A stretch of 56,822 bases of DNA from an uncultured Bacteroidales bacterium (GTDB lineage Bacteria; Bacteroidota; Bacteroidia; Bacteroidales; F082), in the NCBI GenBank assembly GCA_946184615.1, contig CAMHFN010000016.1, forward strand, positions 1-56,822, written 5' to 3'. The notes below the pieces were generated by a model that searched no databases, was not told where the DNA came from, and was given only the letters and a program-made list of their open reading frames with translations. How positions within the stretch are numbered: position 1 is the stretch's first letter; every line of letters starts with the position of its first letter. The translations under genes were made by a program, and so were the position numbers. Positions 15,485 to 25,027 of this stretch are shown piece after piece.

Positions 15485-18112
15485 TTAGTCGATGGAACCG
15501 CCAATGGAGAAATGGAACTGACTACCACTGGCCGTTTTGTCATTGGGAACTGCATCGAAGCCATAGCCCCAGTCAAGGCCTAACAGTCCAAACATCGGGA
15601 GGTAGATACGGGCACCGACACCCGCGGAGCGGTACACCTTAAACGGATTGAAGTTCTCAAATCCCAGCCAACAGTTACCCGCTTCCACGAAGCCCATGGC
15701 GTAAATCGTGGCGGTGGGGTTGAGCGACAGAGGATAGCGCAGCTCCATGGTATATTTGGTGAAGATATTGCCACCAATTGCAATGCCATTGGTGCCTTCT
15801 GGGGTAAGGGATTCGTTCTTGTAGCCCCTCATGCCGATAACTTCTCGGCTATCGAAGTTATACGTCCCAAGACCATCACCTCCGAGATAGAACCGATGGA
15901 ACGGAGTCGGACCAATTTCCCTGTTATAATAGCCCAAATAGCCGAAACGAACGCGGGTCATGAGCACCAACTTGTCATAAAGTTCAGAATACCATGCCGC
16001 TTTGAACTTCCACTTGTGCATCTCAATCCATTTGTATTTCTCATCTTCTGAAAGGTTTGTGTAGTCCTTATTAGAAAAGAGCGAAATGGGTGGAGTAATC
16101 TCAAGGGAGAGCTGGACTTCCGATCCATTACGTGGATAAAGCGGTTGACTCACCGAGTTTCGGCCAATGGTGAAATTATAACTGATCATGTTAAAATAGC
16201 CATTACCCGAGCCGAAGTTGAGCACGTTGGCGTATTTTTTCAGGCGGTAATTGATATACGAGACCCCGTGATAGAGCGTGAAATAGTCGTCGGGCCAAGT
16301 CAGGCGTTTTCCAAGGCCCACTGTGGCGCCTGTCATACGAAAGTACCCGAAGCCTTCATCACTTCTACTCAAGCCATTGCTGTAATAGGACTGGTAGATG
16401 GAGGTAGTCAACGAGTTAGGTTTCCGACCTCCAAGCCACGGCTCGGTAAACGAAGCAGAGTAGCCGATATAACGTGTGCCGTAGGTTGAGACGTTCAGCG
16501 AAAGCTTCTGTCCATCACCACCAGGGATGGGTTTCCACGCATCGCCATTGAACAAGTTTCTCATAGAGAAGTTATTAAACGAGAGCCCCGCCTGAAGGAT
16601 CAGCATGCCGTAGCCCCATCCAGCGGAGAAAGACACTTGGTCAGCACTGGCCTCCTCCACCTTATACTCAATGTCAACGGTGTTGTCGACATAGTTCGGT
16701 TTCACATCGGGAAAGATGGACTCCTGGTTGAAAAAGCCCAAGGTGGCCAATTCACGGACCGTACGGGTAACGTCGCTACGGCTAAAGAGTTGACCTGGAC
16801 GGCTGTACATCTCACGAATCACCACGAAATCGTTCGTCTTGGTATTTCCTTTCAAGGTCACATTACTGATACGGGCTTGTTTGCCTTCGTTAAGTCGAAT
16901 CTCCAAGTCGATGGAGTCGTTTTCCACCTGTACCTCGACGGGATCCACACGGAAGAACAAGTAGCCATCGTCCATATAAAGCGAAGAAATGTCAAGTGTC
17001 GTCTCGCTATAGGTAAGATTGTTGTTCAGCAATTCTTTGTTATAGACATCGCCAGGTTTAATGCCCAGCACGCCATCCAACGTTTCGCTGCTGTATTTGG
17101 TATTCCCCGTCCAATTGATGCTACGGTAATGGTAAAGGCTACCTTCGTCAATCACCAGGTCGATACCTAGGTCACCATCATCGAGGGAGTAAACCGAGTC
17201 GCGAACGATGATGGCATCACGATAGCCTTTGGAGTTGTACTTGGCGATGATATTTTGTTTGTCGTCCTCATAGTTCGACTCCAAGAATTTCGAGCTCTTG
17301 AAGATCCGTGGACGGTAGTTTTCATAGAAATATTCCTCTACATCCGTGATGGCGCGAAGCGGCTTCAAGGTCAAGGCATCGGCCAAGGTATTGATCACCA
17401 TAGGACCCAGCGGTTCCAAGGGGTTGAACACTCCTTTTTGTTTCGTCTCCTTCATGGCAGAGTAAATCTGGACATCCGAAAGGTTCTCGTTACCTATCAG
17501 ATTGATCTTCCCGATTTTTACTTTCTTTCCCTTGTCGATATTGATCAGAAGGTCCACATAACTCTCTCTGGTGGTATCCGGAACTTGCGTGATGGTCACC
17601 TCGGCATTGCAAAACCCTTTTTCGGCATAATAGTCTTCAATGATACGTTTTGTCTTGGTCTCCAAATGGTTGGTAGCAATATCGCCTCTGGAGAGATTTA
17701 TTTTGTTGCGGATGTCGTCGGCTTCCGACTTTTTAATCCCCTCAAAAGAAAACTTGGATACACGAGGACGTTCTTGCACAACAATTTGTAAAAAGATTTT
17801 ACCTCCCACGATATTGGTGGCGTTGATTGCCACATCCTCAAACATGCCCTGTTCCCAAATCTTACGGATCGCCATGGCGATATCATCGCCGGGGACAGTG
17901 ATCTCATCACCCACTCTCAGCCCTGAGAGCATCGACAGCACATTGCCGTCGACGTAATTGGTGCCTTCGACAATGATGCCTGCAATCTCGTATTTTTGAG
18001 GGTTGCTGTAGTCGATATCCGACAAGTCATCCCCAATCTTGATTTGGGCCATGACATTACAACCCATCATTAAAAGGGCAAGGAGTATAAAGTTTCTCAT
18101 GATTTGATTCAT
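15485..18112 (-). CDS. bamA: outer-membrane protein assembly factor BamA
   Basis: 875 residues with a signal peptide, repeated POTRA domains in the N-terminal half (about 40-450; ends such as VVQERPRVSKFSFEGIKK and LRLNEG-type turns), then an Omp85 16-strand barrel. The L6-like motif MRGY is present in REVIGMRGYKNE near residue 770. The C-terminus FHFSIGGSID ends the last strand. It inserts beta-barrels into the outer membrane. Its start overlaps uppS as ATGA; a second ATG at 18100 (MRNFILLALLMMG) could be the true start, since the signal peptide begins there. Confidence 0.95.
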   Translation of the reverse strand: MNQIMRNFILLALLMMGCNVMAQIKIGDDLSDIDYSNPQKYEIAGIIVEGTNYVDGNVLSMLSGLRVGDEITVPGDDIAMAIRKIWEQGMFEDVAINATNIVGGKIFLQIVVQERPRVSKFSFEGIKKSEADDIRNKINLSRGDIATNHLETKTKRIIEDYYAEKGFCNAEVTITQVPDTTRESYVDLLINIDKGKKVKIGKINLIGNENLSDVQIYSAMKETKQKGVFNPLEPLGPMVINTLADALTLKPLRAITDVEEYFYENYRPRIFKSSKFLESNYEDDKQNIIAKYNSKGYRDAIIVRDSVYSLDDGDLGIDLVIDEGSLYHYRSINWTGNTKYSSETLDGVLGIKPGDVYNKELLNNNLTYSETTLDISSLYMDDGYLFFRVDPVEVQVENDSIDLEIRLNEGKQARISNVTLKGNTKTNDFVVIREMYSRPGQLFSRSDVTRTVRELATLGFFNQESIFPDVKPNYVDNTVDIEYKVEEASADQVSFSAGWGYGMLILQAGLSFNNFSMRNLFNGDAWKPIPGGDGQKLSLNVSTYGTRYIGYSASFTEPWLGGRKPNSLTTSIYQSYYSNGLSRSDEGFGYFRMTGATVGLGKRLTWPDDYFTLYHGVSYINYRLKKYANVLNFGSGNGYFNMISYNFTIGRNSVSQPLYPRNGSEVQLSLEITPPISLFSNKDYTNLSEDEKYKWIEMHKWKFKAAWYSELYDKLVLMTRVRFGYLGYYNREIGPTPFHRFYLGGDGLGTYNFDSREVIGMRGYKNESLTPEGTNGIAIGGNIFTKYTMELRYPLSLNPTATIYAMGFVEAGNCWLGFENFNPFKVYRSAGVGARIYLPMFGLLGLDWGYGFDAVPNDKTASGSQFHFSIGGSID

Positions 18113-18852
18113 TTGCTAAGTTGTTCGCTGGTTTTACCAAAGCGACGCTCACGATGTTGGTAGTCAATGATGGCCTCATAGAGGTCTTCCTTACGGAAGT
18201 CAGGCCAATATTTATTGGTGAAATAAAGCTCTGAGTAGGCCAACTGCCACATCAGGAAATTACTGATACGGAGTTCGCCACTGGTACGAATCATGAGTTC
18301 AGGATCGGGAATGCCCTCAGTGGCGAGATGATTGCTGATCGTATCCTCGGTGATTTCATCGGGATTGAGTTTGCCCTCAACCGCCTCTCTGGCAATTTTA
18401 CGGGCAGCTTCGGTGATATCCCACCTCCCGGAATAGCTCAACGCGACTTCAAGTATCGTCCCCGTACAATTCTTTGTCTCTTCGATTGCATATTTAACCT
18501 GTTCATAGTAAACCTTCGGCATACGGCTCAAGTCGCCAATGACACGCAATTGGATATTGTCCTTTACCATATTGGCAATTTCCGCCTTTATGGTCTGTCC
18601 CATCAGCACCATCAAGCCATTGACCTCATCCGCTGGTCGGTTCCAGTTTTCTGTGGAAAAAGCGTATAGCGTCACGCAACTCACACCGAGTTCCTTGCAA
18701 GCTTTACCCACCTCACGAACAGCTTTGATTGCATTCCTATGCCCGTAAAGCCGGGGTTTGCCACGTTCCTTAGCCCAACGACCATTGCCATCCATGATGA
18801 TGGCAATATGGCGGGGCAGGCGTTCCATGTTGATTTGTTCTTTCATTGTCAT
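18109..18852 (-). CDS. uppS: isoprenyl (undecaprenyl) diphosphate synthase
   Basis: 247 residues, normal for the cis-prenyltransferase family. Catalytic D21 lies in IAIIMDGNGRWAKERGKPR. The other signatures are FSTENWNRP, SYSGRWDI and RTSGELRISNFLMWQLAYSE. It condenses isopentenyl diphosphate onto farnesyl diphosphate to make the lipid carrier for peptidoglycan, LPS and surface glycans. It starts 1 bp after the porG-like stop and overlaps bamA by 4 bp. The order porG-uppS-bamA-skp-skp matches that of Porphyromonas gingivalis as I recall it. Confidence 0.96.
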   Translation of the reverse strand: MTMKEQINMERLPRHIAIIMDGNGRWAKERGKPRLYGHRNAIKAVREVGKACKELGVSCVTLYAFSTENWNRPADEVNGLMVLMGQTIKAEIANMVKDNIQLRVIGDLSRMPKVYYEQVKYAIEETKNCTGTILEVALSYSGRWDITEAARKIAREAVEGKLNPDEITEDTISNHLATEGIPDPELMIRTSGELRISNFLMWQLAYSELYFTNKYWPDFRKEDLYEAIIDYQHRERRFGKTSEQLSK

Positions 18853-18853
18853 T

Positions 18854-19714
18854 TCAATAATCAGTCATTTTACAAGCAGTTTTCTCTGGGATCACAAATT
18901 TCCACGTAAGGGAGAGGTTGAGCATCCCGAACCAATCGTTTGTGCTAGTGTTAACACGTTGATAGTCATCGGGGAAAGATCCTGTCGGATCCACAAAATC
19001 GTACAAACCGTCTGGAGAGGTAACATGCAACCCATAGTATTTGCCATGATCACCGAGATAATCGTCAAGATTATCCGTCAAGGCGTAATGCATCCGCCAC
19101 TCCACTGTGGCAGCCAGATGTTCCGAGATGGACAGCTTACAACCAAGGCCAAAAGGTATGGTCAGTGCCTTATTACGACCTTTCAGTTCCGATTCAACTT
19201 TAAAACCCCTTTTCTTGTCATAATTGATAAACAAGCCATCCAAGGCTTCATCTCCCGTAAAAGATTGCACATAATACAACATCCCAGAGATTCCTCCTAG
19301 AATATAGAGCGAAAAACCCTTGTCACTTTTGCCTGTGTAATAGTCCTCGAAATTAAACTCCACCAACATGGCCAAGTTGTCGATGGTACTTTTAAAGTTC
19401 AGTTTACTTTGGGGTCGCCAAGCAGCGGCTGCATCACCGGCTCTCAGATGGAGATGGGAATAATCGAGGCGGAACGACCAGCGGGAGTTATGATTATAAC
19501 GAGCCAACGCACCAAAACCATAATGAAACTGATTCAACTCTTTCCACTGCCATTGTCCCAAGTTGCGCCACACATTCAAGTCTCCAGCGTATGTAGTACC
19601 ACTGATATAAGGTCCCACTTCAAGAGTCCTTGGATTTTGCGCAACCGCTACGGAGCCAGCCCAATTCAATAGAATTAGGCCCATTGTCACCAAAAAAAGC
19701 AGTCTCTTCCTCAT
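18854..19714 (-). CDS. porG: PorG-like (DUF6089) outer-membrane protein, T9SS-associated
   Basis: 286 residues from ATG 19714 (MRKRLLFLVTMGLILL signal peptide, cut near VAVAQ). The longer TTG start at 19774 is rejected because a promoter lies between. The mature protein is a beta-barrel of about eight strands (LEVGPYISGTTYAGDLN, YGFGALARYNHNSRWSFRLDYSH, LTIPFGLGCKLSISEHLAATVEWRMHYALTD). DUF6089/PorG is a T9SS component in P. gingivalis and lies in the same gene order there. The sequence fits that family, but barrel families are hard to separate by eye, so the symbol rests largely on synteny. Confidence 0.8.
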   Translation of the reverse strand: MRKRLLFLVTMGLILLNWAGSVAVAQNPRTLEVGPYISGTTYAGDLNVWRNLGQWQWKELNQFHYGFGALARYNHNSRWSFRLDYSHLHLRAGDAAAAWRPQSKLNFKSTIDNLAMLVEFNFEDYYTGKSDKGFSLYILGGISGMLYYVQSFTGDEALDGLFINYDKKRGFKVESELKGRNKALTIPFGLGCKLSISEHLAATVEWRMHYALTDNLDDYLGDHGKYYGLHVTSPDGLYDFVDPTGSFPDDYQRVNTSTNDWFGMLNLSLTWKFVIPEKTACKMTDY

Positions 19715-19729
19715 AGATTTAAAAGTGTG

Positions 19730-19761
19730 CAAAGTTAAGACTTTTTTTAATAATGTGACAA
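19730..19761 (-). promoter_or_regulatory. porG promoter downstream of nadK
   Basis: TAACTTTG (19730-19737) with TTG 21 nt upstream (19759-19761) on the minus strand; predicted leader about 12 nt. It implies a transcript covering porG-uppS-bamA separate from nadK. Confidence 0.65.
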
Positions 19762-19770
19762 CGTAAAAAA

Positions 19771-20640
19771 TCAATTTCTATTGTCTTTGCCCCAAGATAG
19801 TTTGTTGCGGATGGTGCTGAAGAAGTCCGTTCCCTCCATCCGGACCGTATGGATGCAGAATTCAGCTTTGCGCACCATCAGCTCTACTGAGGTATCCAAA
19901 GCGCAAACCCGGGAGTCCATGCTGAACACGAATTTCTTCTCCCTTCCTTCGACCTGAATCCGGACCACGCTGTCGTCAGGAATGACGATGGGGCGTACCG
20001 TTAAATTATGTGCGGCGATGGGAGTGATGACAAAACTTCTCGAATCGGGCGTGAGGATCGGGCCTCCGGCACTCAGCGAATAGGCCGTAGAACCTGTCGG
20101 AGTGGCCATCAGGATGCCGTCGCCCCAATACGTGTTCAAAAAAACATCGTTCACGAAAACCTTGATGGCCAACAAGGAATGTTCAGGGTTTCGGATGATG
20201 TTGATCTCATTGAGCGCATAGTTGACAGTGTCGTTGAAAACCCCTTGCGGAGCGACCAATTCAAGCAAAGTGCGACACTCCGTGGTGTAATGACCTTGCA
20301 GCAACTGCTCTACCGCCTCACCGATCTCGTCTCGAGCAACGCTGGAGATGAAACCCAGTCGTCCCATGTTGATTCCCAAGACGGGGATACCTGAATCACG
20401 AAGCAAAGGCACTGCATCCAGGATGGTACCGTCACCGCCGATGGATAGCATCAAGTCTGTCCGACCCTTGAGATCGTCCGTGTTTGAAAAATGCTCCAAA
20501 GCGAAGCCTGCCGGGATATACCCGGAGAAAGGCTTATATGCCAACACATCGACTCCATGGTCCAACAACAATTGGATCAATTGCTTCAAATAAATCTCAT
20601 TCTCAGAGGTGAGAGCCTTCCCAAACAGCGCAATTCTCAT
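19771..20640 (-). CDS. nadK: NAD kinase
   Basis: 289 residues from ATG 20640 (MRIALFGKALTSENEIYLK). An upstream ATG at 20661 would overlap the preceding gene and adds non-conserved residues. The catalytic GGDGT motif is in MLSIGGDGTILDAVPLLRDSG. NEINIIRNP and the glycine-rich GDGILMATPTGSTAYSLSAGGP signature of the family follow. It phosphorylates NAD to NADP in the cytoplasm. The position upstream of porG-uppS-bamA is the Bacteroidota arrangement. Confidence 0.96.
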   Translation of the reverse strand: MRIALFGKALTSENEIYLKQLIQLLLDHGVDVLAYKPFSGYIPAGFALEHFSNTDDLKGRTDLMLSIGGDGTILDAVPLLRDSGIPVLGINMGRLGFISSVARDEIGEAVEQLLQGHYTTECRTLLELVAPQGVFNDTVNYALNEINIIRNPEHSLLAIKVFVNDVFLNTYWGDGILMATPTGSTAYSLSAGGPILTPDSRSFVITPIAAHNLTVRPIVIPDDSVVRIQVEGREKKFVFSMDSRVCALDTSVELMVRKAEFCIHTVRMEGTDFFSTIRNKLSWGKDNRN

Positions 20641-20653
20641 AATTCCAGAAAGG

Positions 20654-21025
20654 TTAAACATTCAGGTATCTCATCAGAAGGTCATAACGGTCCCGAAGGT
20701 CGTTATTCTCCTCAGGAGCACTGAACACATTGACTATATTATAGTTATATCGATAGAAGCTATGCAAGATAGCGGTGCAATCGGATTTGTTAACCAGTAT
20801 GCTAACCAAAACATGTCCCGGTTCTTCAGGGATGGCATCGACAGTCAGGCCAATGATTTTGGCATCGTTTTCCTCCACAATCCTAGCGATCTCCGAGGGA
20901 CTATAGTCATAGTTGCCCATTTCCAACTGGATCGCACAGCTGAAAGGCGAAAGCTGAAAGGTGAAAGATTTCCATTTTTCCGTTTTTCGTTCGCGGTTTT
21001 CAACTTTCATAACTCCAATCTTCAT
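20654..21025 (-). pseudogene. CBS/ACT-domain gene, N-terminal CBS pair missing
   Basis: Codes for up to 123 residues. From about residue 36 (MGNYDYSPSEIARIVEENDAK) to the end it resembles the C-terminal ACT-like half of the roughly 215-residue CBS-domain protein that precedes nadK in Bacteroidales. The two CBS motifs that should come first are absent. In their place is a translation of simple-repeat DNA (ENRERKTEKWKSF, then FQLSPFSC), and the reading frame runs into the end of rsgA. This looks like a deletion that joined repeat DNA to the ACT part. A short ACT-only protein starting at ATG 20920 is still possible, so the gene may be remodelled and not dead. Confidence 0.6.
20937..21000. repeat. 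degenerate GAAAGGCGAAAGCTGAAAG repeat at the truncated CBS gene
   Basis: Short purine-rich units (GAAAGG, GAAAGCT, GTGAAAG) followed by TTTTCCGTTTTTCG, similar in kind to the strings at 7500-7552 and 10784-10836. It occupies the exact place where the CBS domains should begin. Confidence 0.55.
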
Positions 21026-21926
21026 TGTTATACATTCTCAGATAGTTCGAATAACGCCATTCGGCAATTTCACCCATTTCCACCGCCTCTTTGACAGCGC
21101 AACCTGGCTCATGGGTGTGGGTACAGTTAGCGAATCTACACTGACTCATCAAGTTACGCATCTCTGGAAACCGTTGCGCCAGCGTCTCCGTCTCCATGTC
21201 ATAAAGAGCAAACTCCTTAATCCCCGGGGTATCCACAATCCAGCACCCGAAGTCGAGATGATGCATCTCGGCAAAAGTAGTGGTATGCTTGCCTTTGTTA
21301 TGCACATCTGAGATGGTGCCTATCCTTAGGTTTTGACTTGGGTCGAGGGCGTTGACGAGGGCCGACTTCCCCACGCCGGAGTGACCTGAAAAAAGACAGA
21401 TTCGACCACGCATAAGATCCTTAAGCTCGTTGAGTTGGAAGCCCGTTTTGGCCGATACACCAAAGGAGGTATAGCCCAAACGGGAATAATACTCGATCAA
21501 CTCCGCCATCTCCCCAATCTGGTCATCGGAATAAAGGTCACATTTGTTGAAAACCAAAGCAGTGGGGATATGATAAGCCTCAGCAGTGACCATGAAGCGA
21601 TCGATAAATCCCGTGGAGGTGCGCGGTTGAGTCATCGAGGCCACGATGATGGCCAGGTCGATATTGGCAGCGATGATGTGAGAGGCCTTGCTCAGGTTGA
21701 CCGACTTGCGGACGATGACATTGTTGCGTGTCTCGATTTGTTTAATGACCCCCGTCTCTTTGCCCGGCTCCTGTTCAAACACCACATTGTCGCCTACCGC
21801 CACGGGGTTGGTGGAACGCAGTCCGTCGAGGCGGATCTTGCCCCGAAGACGGCATTCCCATTGTCGTCCCTGCTCGTCAAGGACGATGTACCAACTACCG
21901 GTTGACTTGATGACTTTGCCTTTCAT
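21000..21926 (-). CDS. rsgA: ribosome small-subunit-dependent GTPase RsgA
   Basis: 308 residues. It has an N-terminal OB domain (KVIKSTGSWYIVLDEQGRQWECRLRGKIR) and a circularly permuted GTPase order: NKCD (G4) first, then GHSGVGKSALVNAL (G1), and DTPGIKEFAL (G3). The C-terminal zinc motif is CRFANCTHTHEPGCAVKEAV. It acts late in 30S subunit maturation. The start is ATG 21926 (MKGKVIKSTGSW). A -7 element sits almost against this ATG, so the mRNA may be nearly leaderless. Confidence 0.96.
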   Translation of the reverse strand: MKGKVIKSTGSWYIVLDEQGRQWECRLRGKIRLDGLRSTNPVAVGDNVVFEQEPGKETGVIKQIETRNNVIVRKSVNLSKASHIIAANIDLAIIVASMTQPRTSTGFIDRFMVTAEAYHIPTALVFNKCDLYSDDQIGEMAELIEYYSRLGYTSFGVSAKTGFQLNELKDLMRGRICLFSGHSGVGKSALVNALDPSQNLRIGTISDVHNKGKHTTTFAEMHHLDFGCWIVDTPGIKEFALYDMETETLAQRFPEMRNLMSQCRFANCTHTHEPGCAVKEAVEMGEIAEWRYSNYLRMYNNEDWSYES

Positions 21927-21931
21927 GGCGG

Positions 21932-21939
21932 CAAAAATA
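21932..21939 (-). promoter_or_regulatory. rsgA -7 element abutting the start codon
   Basis: TATTTTTG on the minus strand ends 5 bases before the first base of the ATG (21926). A start site in the usual position leaves a leader of only about 2 nt. The rest of the 21927-22110 gap is very AT-rich, and I see nothing else in it except the dprA promoter. Confidence 0.5.
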
Positions 21940-22084
21940 ACATTTTTTCCTATTCTTTTTACATTTATCGTCTATCGTTTCCCGATTCCCATGGGTTAGG
22001 ATAACTGCCCTTTCAAGGCGAAACTTTTAACAGGAAACAACAAAATTACATAACAATTAATTATATTTATATATTTATTTTACT

Positions 22085-22092
22085 TATTTTTG
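22085..22092 (+). promoter_or_regulatory. dprA -7 element; excludes an upstream TTG start
   Basis: TATTTTTG fits TAnnTTTG and contains the in-frame TTG at 22090. The ATG at 22111 is therefore the start, with a leader of about 15 nt. Confidence 0.6.
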
Positions 22093-22110
22093 CTTCAAAA
22101 TAAATTCTTA

Positions 22111-23211
22111 ATGAACCATCCATTATTATATCAAATCGCCCTCACCCTGATTCCGGGTATCGGTGACATTAGCGGAAAGAAATTCGTGGCCTATTGTGGG
22201 AGTGCAGAGGCCGTGTTCCAAGAAAAACGCAAGGCATTGGAGAAAATCAACGGCATGAGAGAGGTCACCCTCGATGCATTATCCAACCCGAAGGAGATTT
22301 TGAAACGGGCTGAACAAGAAGTAGTATTTCTTGAGCGGAATGCCATCCAACCTCTGTTTTATCAGGACAAGGATTATCCGAGAAGGCTCTTGCAATGCGA
22401 TGACGCTCCCTTGATGTTATACTACAAGGGCAATGTACCGCTCAATGCCAATCGCATGGTTGCTATTGTGGGCACACGCAATGTCAGTGAATACGGTAAG
22501 GAGTGCTGTTCCAAGCTGGTCAACGACCTCGTGGACGACGGGGTGATGGTGGTAAGCGGTTTGGCCTATGGAGTCGACACTGTGGCACACCGAACGGCGG
22601 TAAAGGTTGGGATTCCCACCGTAGGAGTGTTGGGTAACGGCATGCAGCAGATCTACCCCGCTGCTAACAAAAAACTCGCAACAGAGATGCTCGCCAACGG
22701 AGGGCTACTCACCGAGTGTATGAGCGGCACACAGCCTGACCGGGAGAACTTCCCCAGAAGAAACCGCATCATCGCCGGCATGACCGATGCCGTCATCGTC
22801 ATCGAATCCGCATTGAAAGGAGGCTCTTTGATTACCGCTGACCTTGCCAACTCTTACAGCCGCGATGTGTTCGCCTACCCTGGACGGGTCAACGACCTCT
22901 ACAGCCAAGGTTGCAACTACCTAATCCGGACCAATCGCGCCCATCTCATGGAGAGTGTCTCCCAACTGCGCTATGTGATGCGCTGGGACCGACCGGCTCC
23001 CGAGGAGGGACATCAAATCTCCCTCTTCAGAGAGTTCTCGAAAGAAGAAACGATGATTATGGATTGCTTCGAAGGTAAGAAAATCGTTAGCCTTGACGAC
23101 CTCATCGTTAAAACCGACTTGCCAACTACCAAGTTAGCGAGTCTCTTGCTCAATTTGGAATTCGACGGGATACTTCTGGCCTTGCCAGGGAAAAGGTATC
23201 AACGGTGTTAA
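22111..23211 (+). CDS. dprA: DNA-processing protein DprA
   Basis: 366 residues from ATG 22111. It has a helical N-terminal domain with a helix-hairpin-helix (TLIPGIGDISGKKFVAYCGSAEAVF), then the Rossmann-like DprA core (VAIVGTRNVSEYGKE, VVSGLAYGVDTVAHRTA, GVLGNGMQQIYPAANKKLA, FPRRNRIIAGMTDAVIVIES, KGGSLITADLANSYSRDVFA) and a C-terminal winged helix (about 310-366). DprA loads RecA on incoming single-stranded DNA during natural transformation. It is convergent with lepA with only 4 bp between the stops. Confidence 0.95.
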   Translation: MNHPLLYQIALTLIPGIGDISGKKFVAYCGSAEAVFQEKRKALEKINGMREVTLDALSNPKEILKRAEQEVVFLERNAIQPLFYQDKDYPRRLLQCDDAPLMLYYKGNVPLNANRMVAIVGTRNVSEYGKECCSKLVNDLVDDGVMVVSGLAYGVDTVAHRTAVKVGIPTVGVLGNGMQQIYPAANKKLATEMLANGGLLTECMSGTQPDRENFPRRNRIIAGMTDAVIVIESALKGGSLITADLANSYSRDVFAYPGRVNDLYSQGCNYLIRTNRAHLMESVSQLRYVMRWDRPAPEEGHQISLFREFSKEETMIMDCFEGKKIVSLDDLIVKTDLPTTKLASLLLNLEFDGILLALPGKRYQRC

Positions 23212-23215
23212 AAGC

Positions 23216-25003
23216 TTAGTCGAGTTTAAGCACGGCAAGGAAAGCCGACTGAGGCACCTCCACGTTACCAATCTGGCGCATACGCTTCTTACCCGCTTTC
23301 TGCTTCTCCAACAGTTTGCGCTTACGCGAGACGTCACCGCCGTAGCACTTGGCCGTCACATCCTTACGCACCTGACGAACGGTTTCTCGAGCAATGATCT
23401 TCGCACCGATGGCAGCCTGGATGGCGATATCGAATTGATGCCTTGGAATAAGTTCCTTGAGTTTCTCGCACATACGCCGACCGAAGTCGTAGGCATGGCC
23501 ACGGTGAATCAACGTTGAGAGAGCATCCACCGACTCGCCGTTGAGCATGATGTCGAGTTTCACCAAATCAGCATCTTGATAGCCTGCAATGTGATAGTCG
23601 AATGAGGCATAACCTTTTGAGATCGACTTCAGTTTGTCGTAAAAGTCAAACACAATCTCACTCAATGGCATCTGGAAGGTCAGCTCCACACGGTCCGTGG
23701 AAAGATAGACCTGGTTTTTAAGCACGCCACGCCGCTCAATGCAGAGTGTCATGATAGGACCCGTAAACTCATTCTTGGAGATGATTTGGGCAATGATATA
23801 AGGTTCTTCGATATGGTCAATCTTGGTCACTTCTGGCAGACCGCTAGGGTTGTGTACCTCAATCATCTCCCCGTCGGTCTTGAAGCACTTAAACGAGACG
23901 TTGGGCACCGTAGTGATGACATCCATGTCGAACTCACGATCAAGGCGTTCCTGAACGATCTCCATGTGAAGGAGGCCGAGGAATCCACAACGGAAGCCAA
24001 AGCCCAAAGCTGCCGACGACTCAGGTTCCCACACCAAAGAAGCATCGTTTAACTGAAGTTTTTCAAGGGAGGCTCGGAGTTCCTCATAGTCGTCGGCATC
24101 AACAGGATAGATACCCGCGAAGAGCATGGGTTTGACGTTTTCGAAACCTGCCACGGGCTGATCGCAGGGACGTTCCACATGGGTGATGGTATCCCCCACC
24201 TTCACCTCCTTGGAGGTTTTTATACCCGATATAATATAACCCACATTACCCGCCGAAAGTTCTTTCACAGGCACCTGATGCAATTGCAACACGCCAATTT
24301 CATCCGCATTGTATTCCTTGCCAGTGGCAAAGAACTTGACAAGATCGTTGGTGTGCATGGTACCGTTTACAACGCGGAAATAGGCAATAATCCCTCGATA
24401 TGAGTTAAATACCGAATCGAAAATAAGCGCTTGAAGTGGCGCATCGGGATCCCCTGTAGGGGCGGGGACTTTTTCCACGATAGCATCGAGCACTGCAGGT
24501 ACCCCTTCGCCGGTACGGGCACTTACCTTAAGGATATCGGAAGGGTCACAGCCCAGCATATCGACGATTTGGTCCTCCACTATGTCGATCATGGCACTGT
24601 CCATGTCGATTTTGTTCATCACAGGGATGATTTCCAAGTCGTGTTCAAGGGCGGAATAGAGGTTGGCAATGGTCTGTGCCTGAATGCCCTGCGTGGCATC
24701 AACCACGAGCAAGGCTCCTTCACAGGCGGCGATGGAACGCGACACCTCGTAGGAGAAGTCGACATGACCAGGAGTGTCAATCAAGTTGAGGGTATAGACC
24801 TCTCCTTTATACTCGTATTTCATTTGGATGGCATGGCTCTTAATGGTGATGCCACGCTCACGTTCCAAATCCATATCATCGAGTACTTGGTCTACTAACT
24901 CTTTCTCACTGACGGTCTTAGTGAGTTCAAGAAGACGATCGGCAAGCGTTGACTTGCCGTGGTCAATATGAGCAATAATGCAGAAATTCCTAATGTTCTT
25001 CAT
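23216..25003 (-). CDS. lepA: elongation factor 4 (LepA)
   Basis: 595 residues from ATG 25003 ([19 protein letters not shown]). The ORF could extend to a TTG at 25012, but that codon lies inside the promoter. The GTPase has AHIDHGKST (G1), DTPGHVDF (G3) and NKID (G4). It is followed by the domain II barrel, domain III, the EF-G V-like domain and the LepA-specific C-terminus ([32 protein letters not shown], here interrupted in this note only by length). It acts on the ribosome as a translocation/assembly factor. Full length for the family. Confidence 0.97.
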   Translation of the reverse strand: MKNIRNFCIIAHIDHGKSTLADRLLELTKTVSEKELVDQVLDDMDLERERGITIKSHAIQMKYEYKGEVYTLNLIDTPGHVDFSYEVSRSIAACEGALLVVDATQGIQAQTIANLYSALEHDLEIIPVMNKIDMDSAMIDIVEDQIVDMLGCDPSDILKVSARTGEGVPAVLDAIVEKVPAPTGDPDAPLQALIFDSVFNSYRGIIAYFRVVNGTMHTNDLVKFFATGKEYNADEIGVLQLHQVPVKELSAGNVGYIISGIKTSKEVKVGDTITHVERPCDQPVAGFENVKPMLFAGIYPVDADDYEELRASLEKLQLNDASLVWEPESSAALGFGFRCGFLGLLHMEIVQERLDREFDMDVITTVPNVSFKCFKTDGEMIEVHNPSGLPEVTKIDHIEEPYIIAQIISKNEFTGPIMTLCIERRGVLKNQVYLSTDRVELTFQMPLSEIVFDFYDKLKSISKGYASFDYHIAGYQDADLVKLDIMLNGESVDALSTLIHRGHAYDFGRRMCEKLKELIPRHQFDIAIQAAIGAKIIARETVRQVRKDVTAKCYGGDVSRKRKLLEKQKAGKKRMRQIGNVEVPQSAFLAVLKLD

Positions 25004-25009
25004 GGGGTG

Positions 25010-25017
25010 CAAAGATA
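25010..25017 (-). promoter_or_regulatory. lepA -7 element abutting the start codon
   Basis: TATCTTTG on the minus strand ends 7 bases before the first base of the ATG at 25003. The predicted leader is about 3 nt, so initiation on lepA mRNA may not use a Shine-Dalgarno sequence. Confidence 0.55.
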
Positions 25018-25027
25018 CGAAAATATC

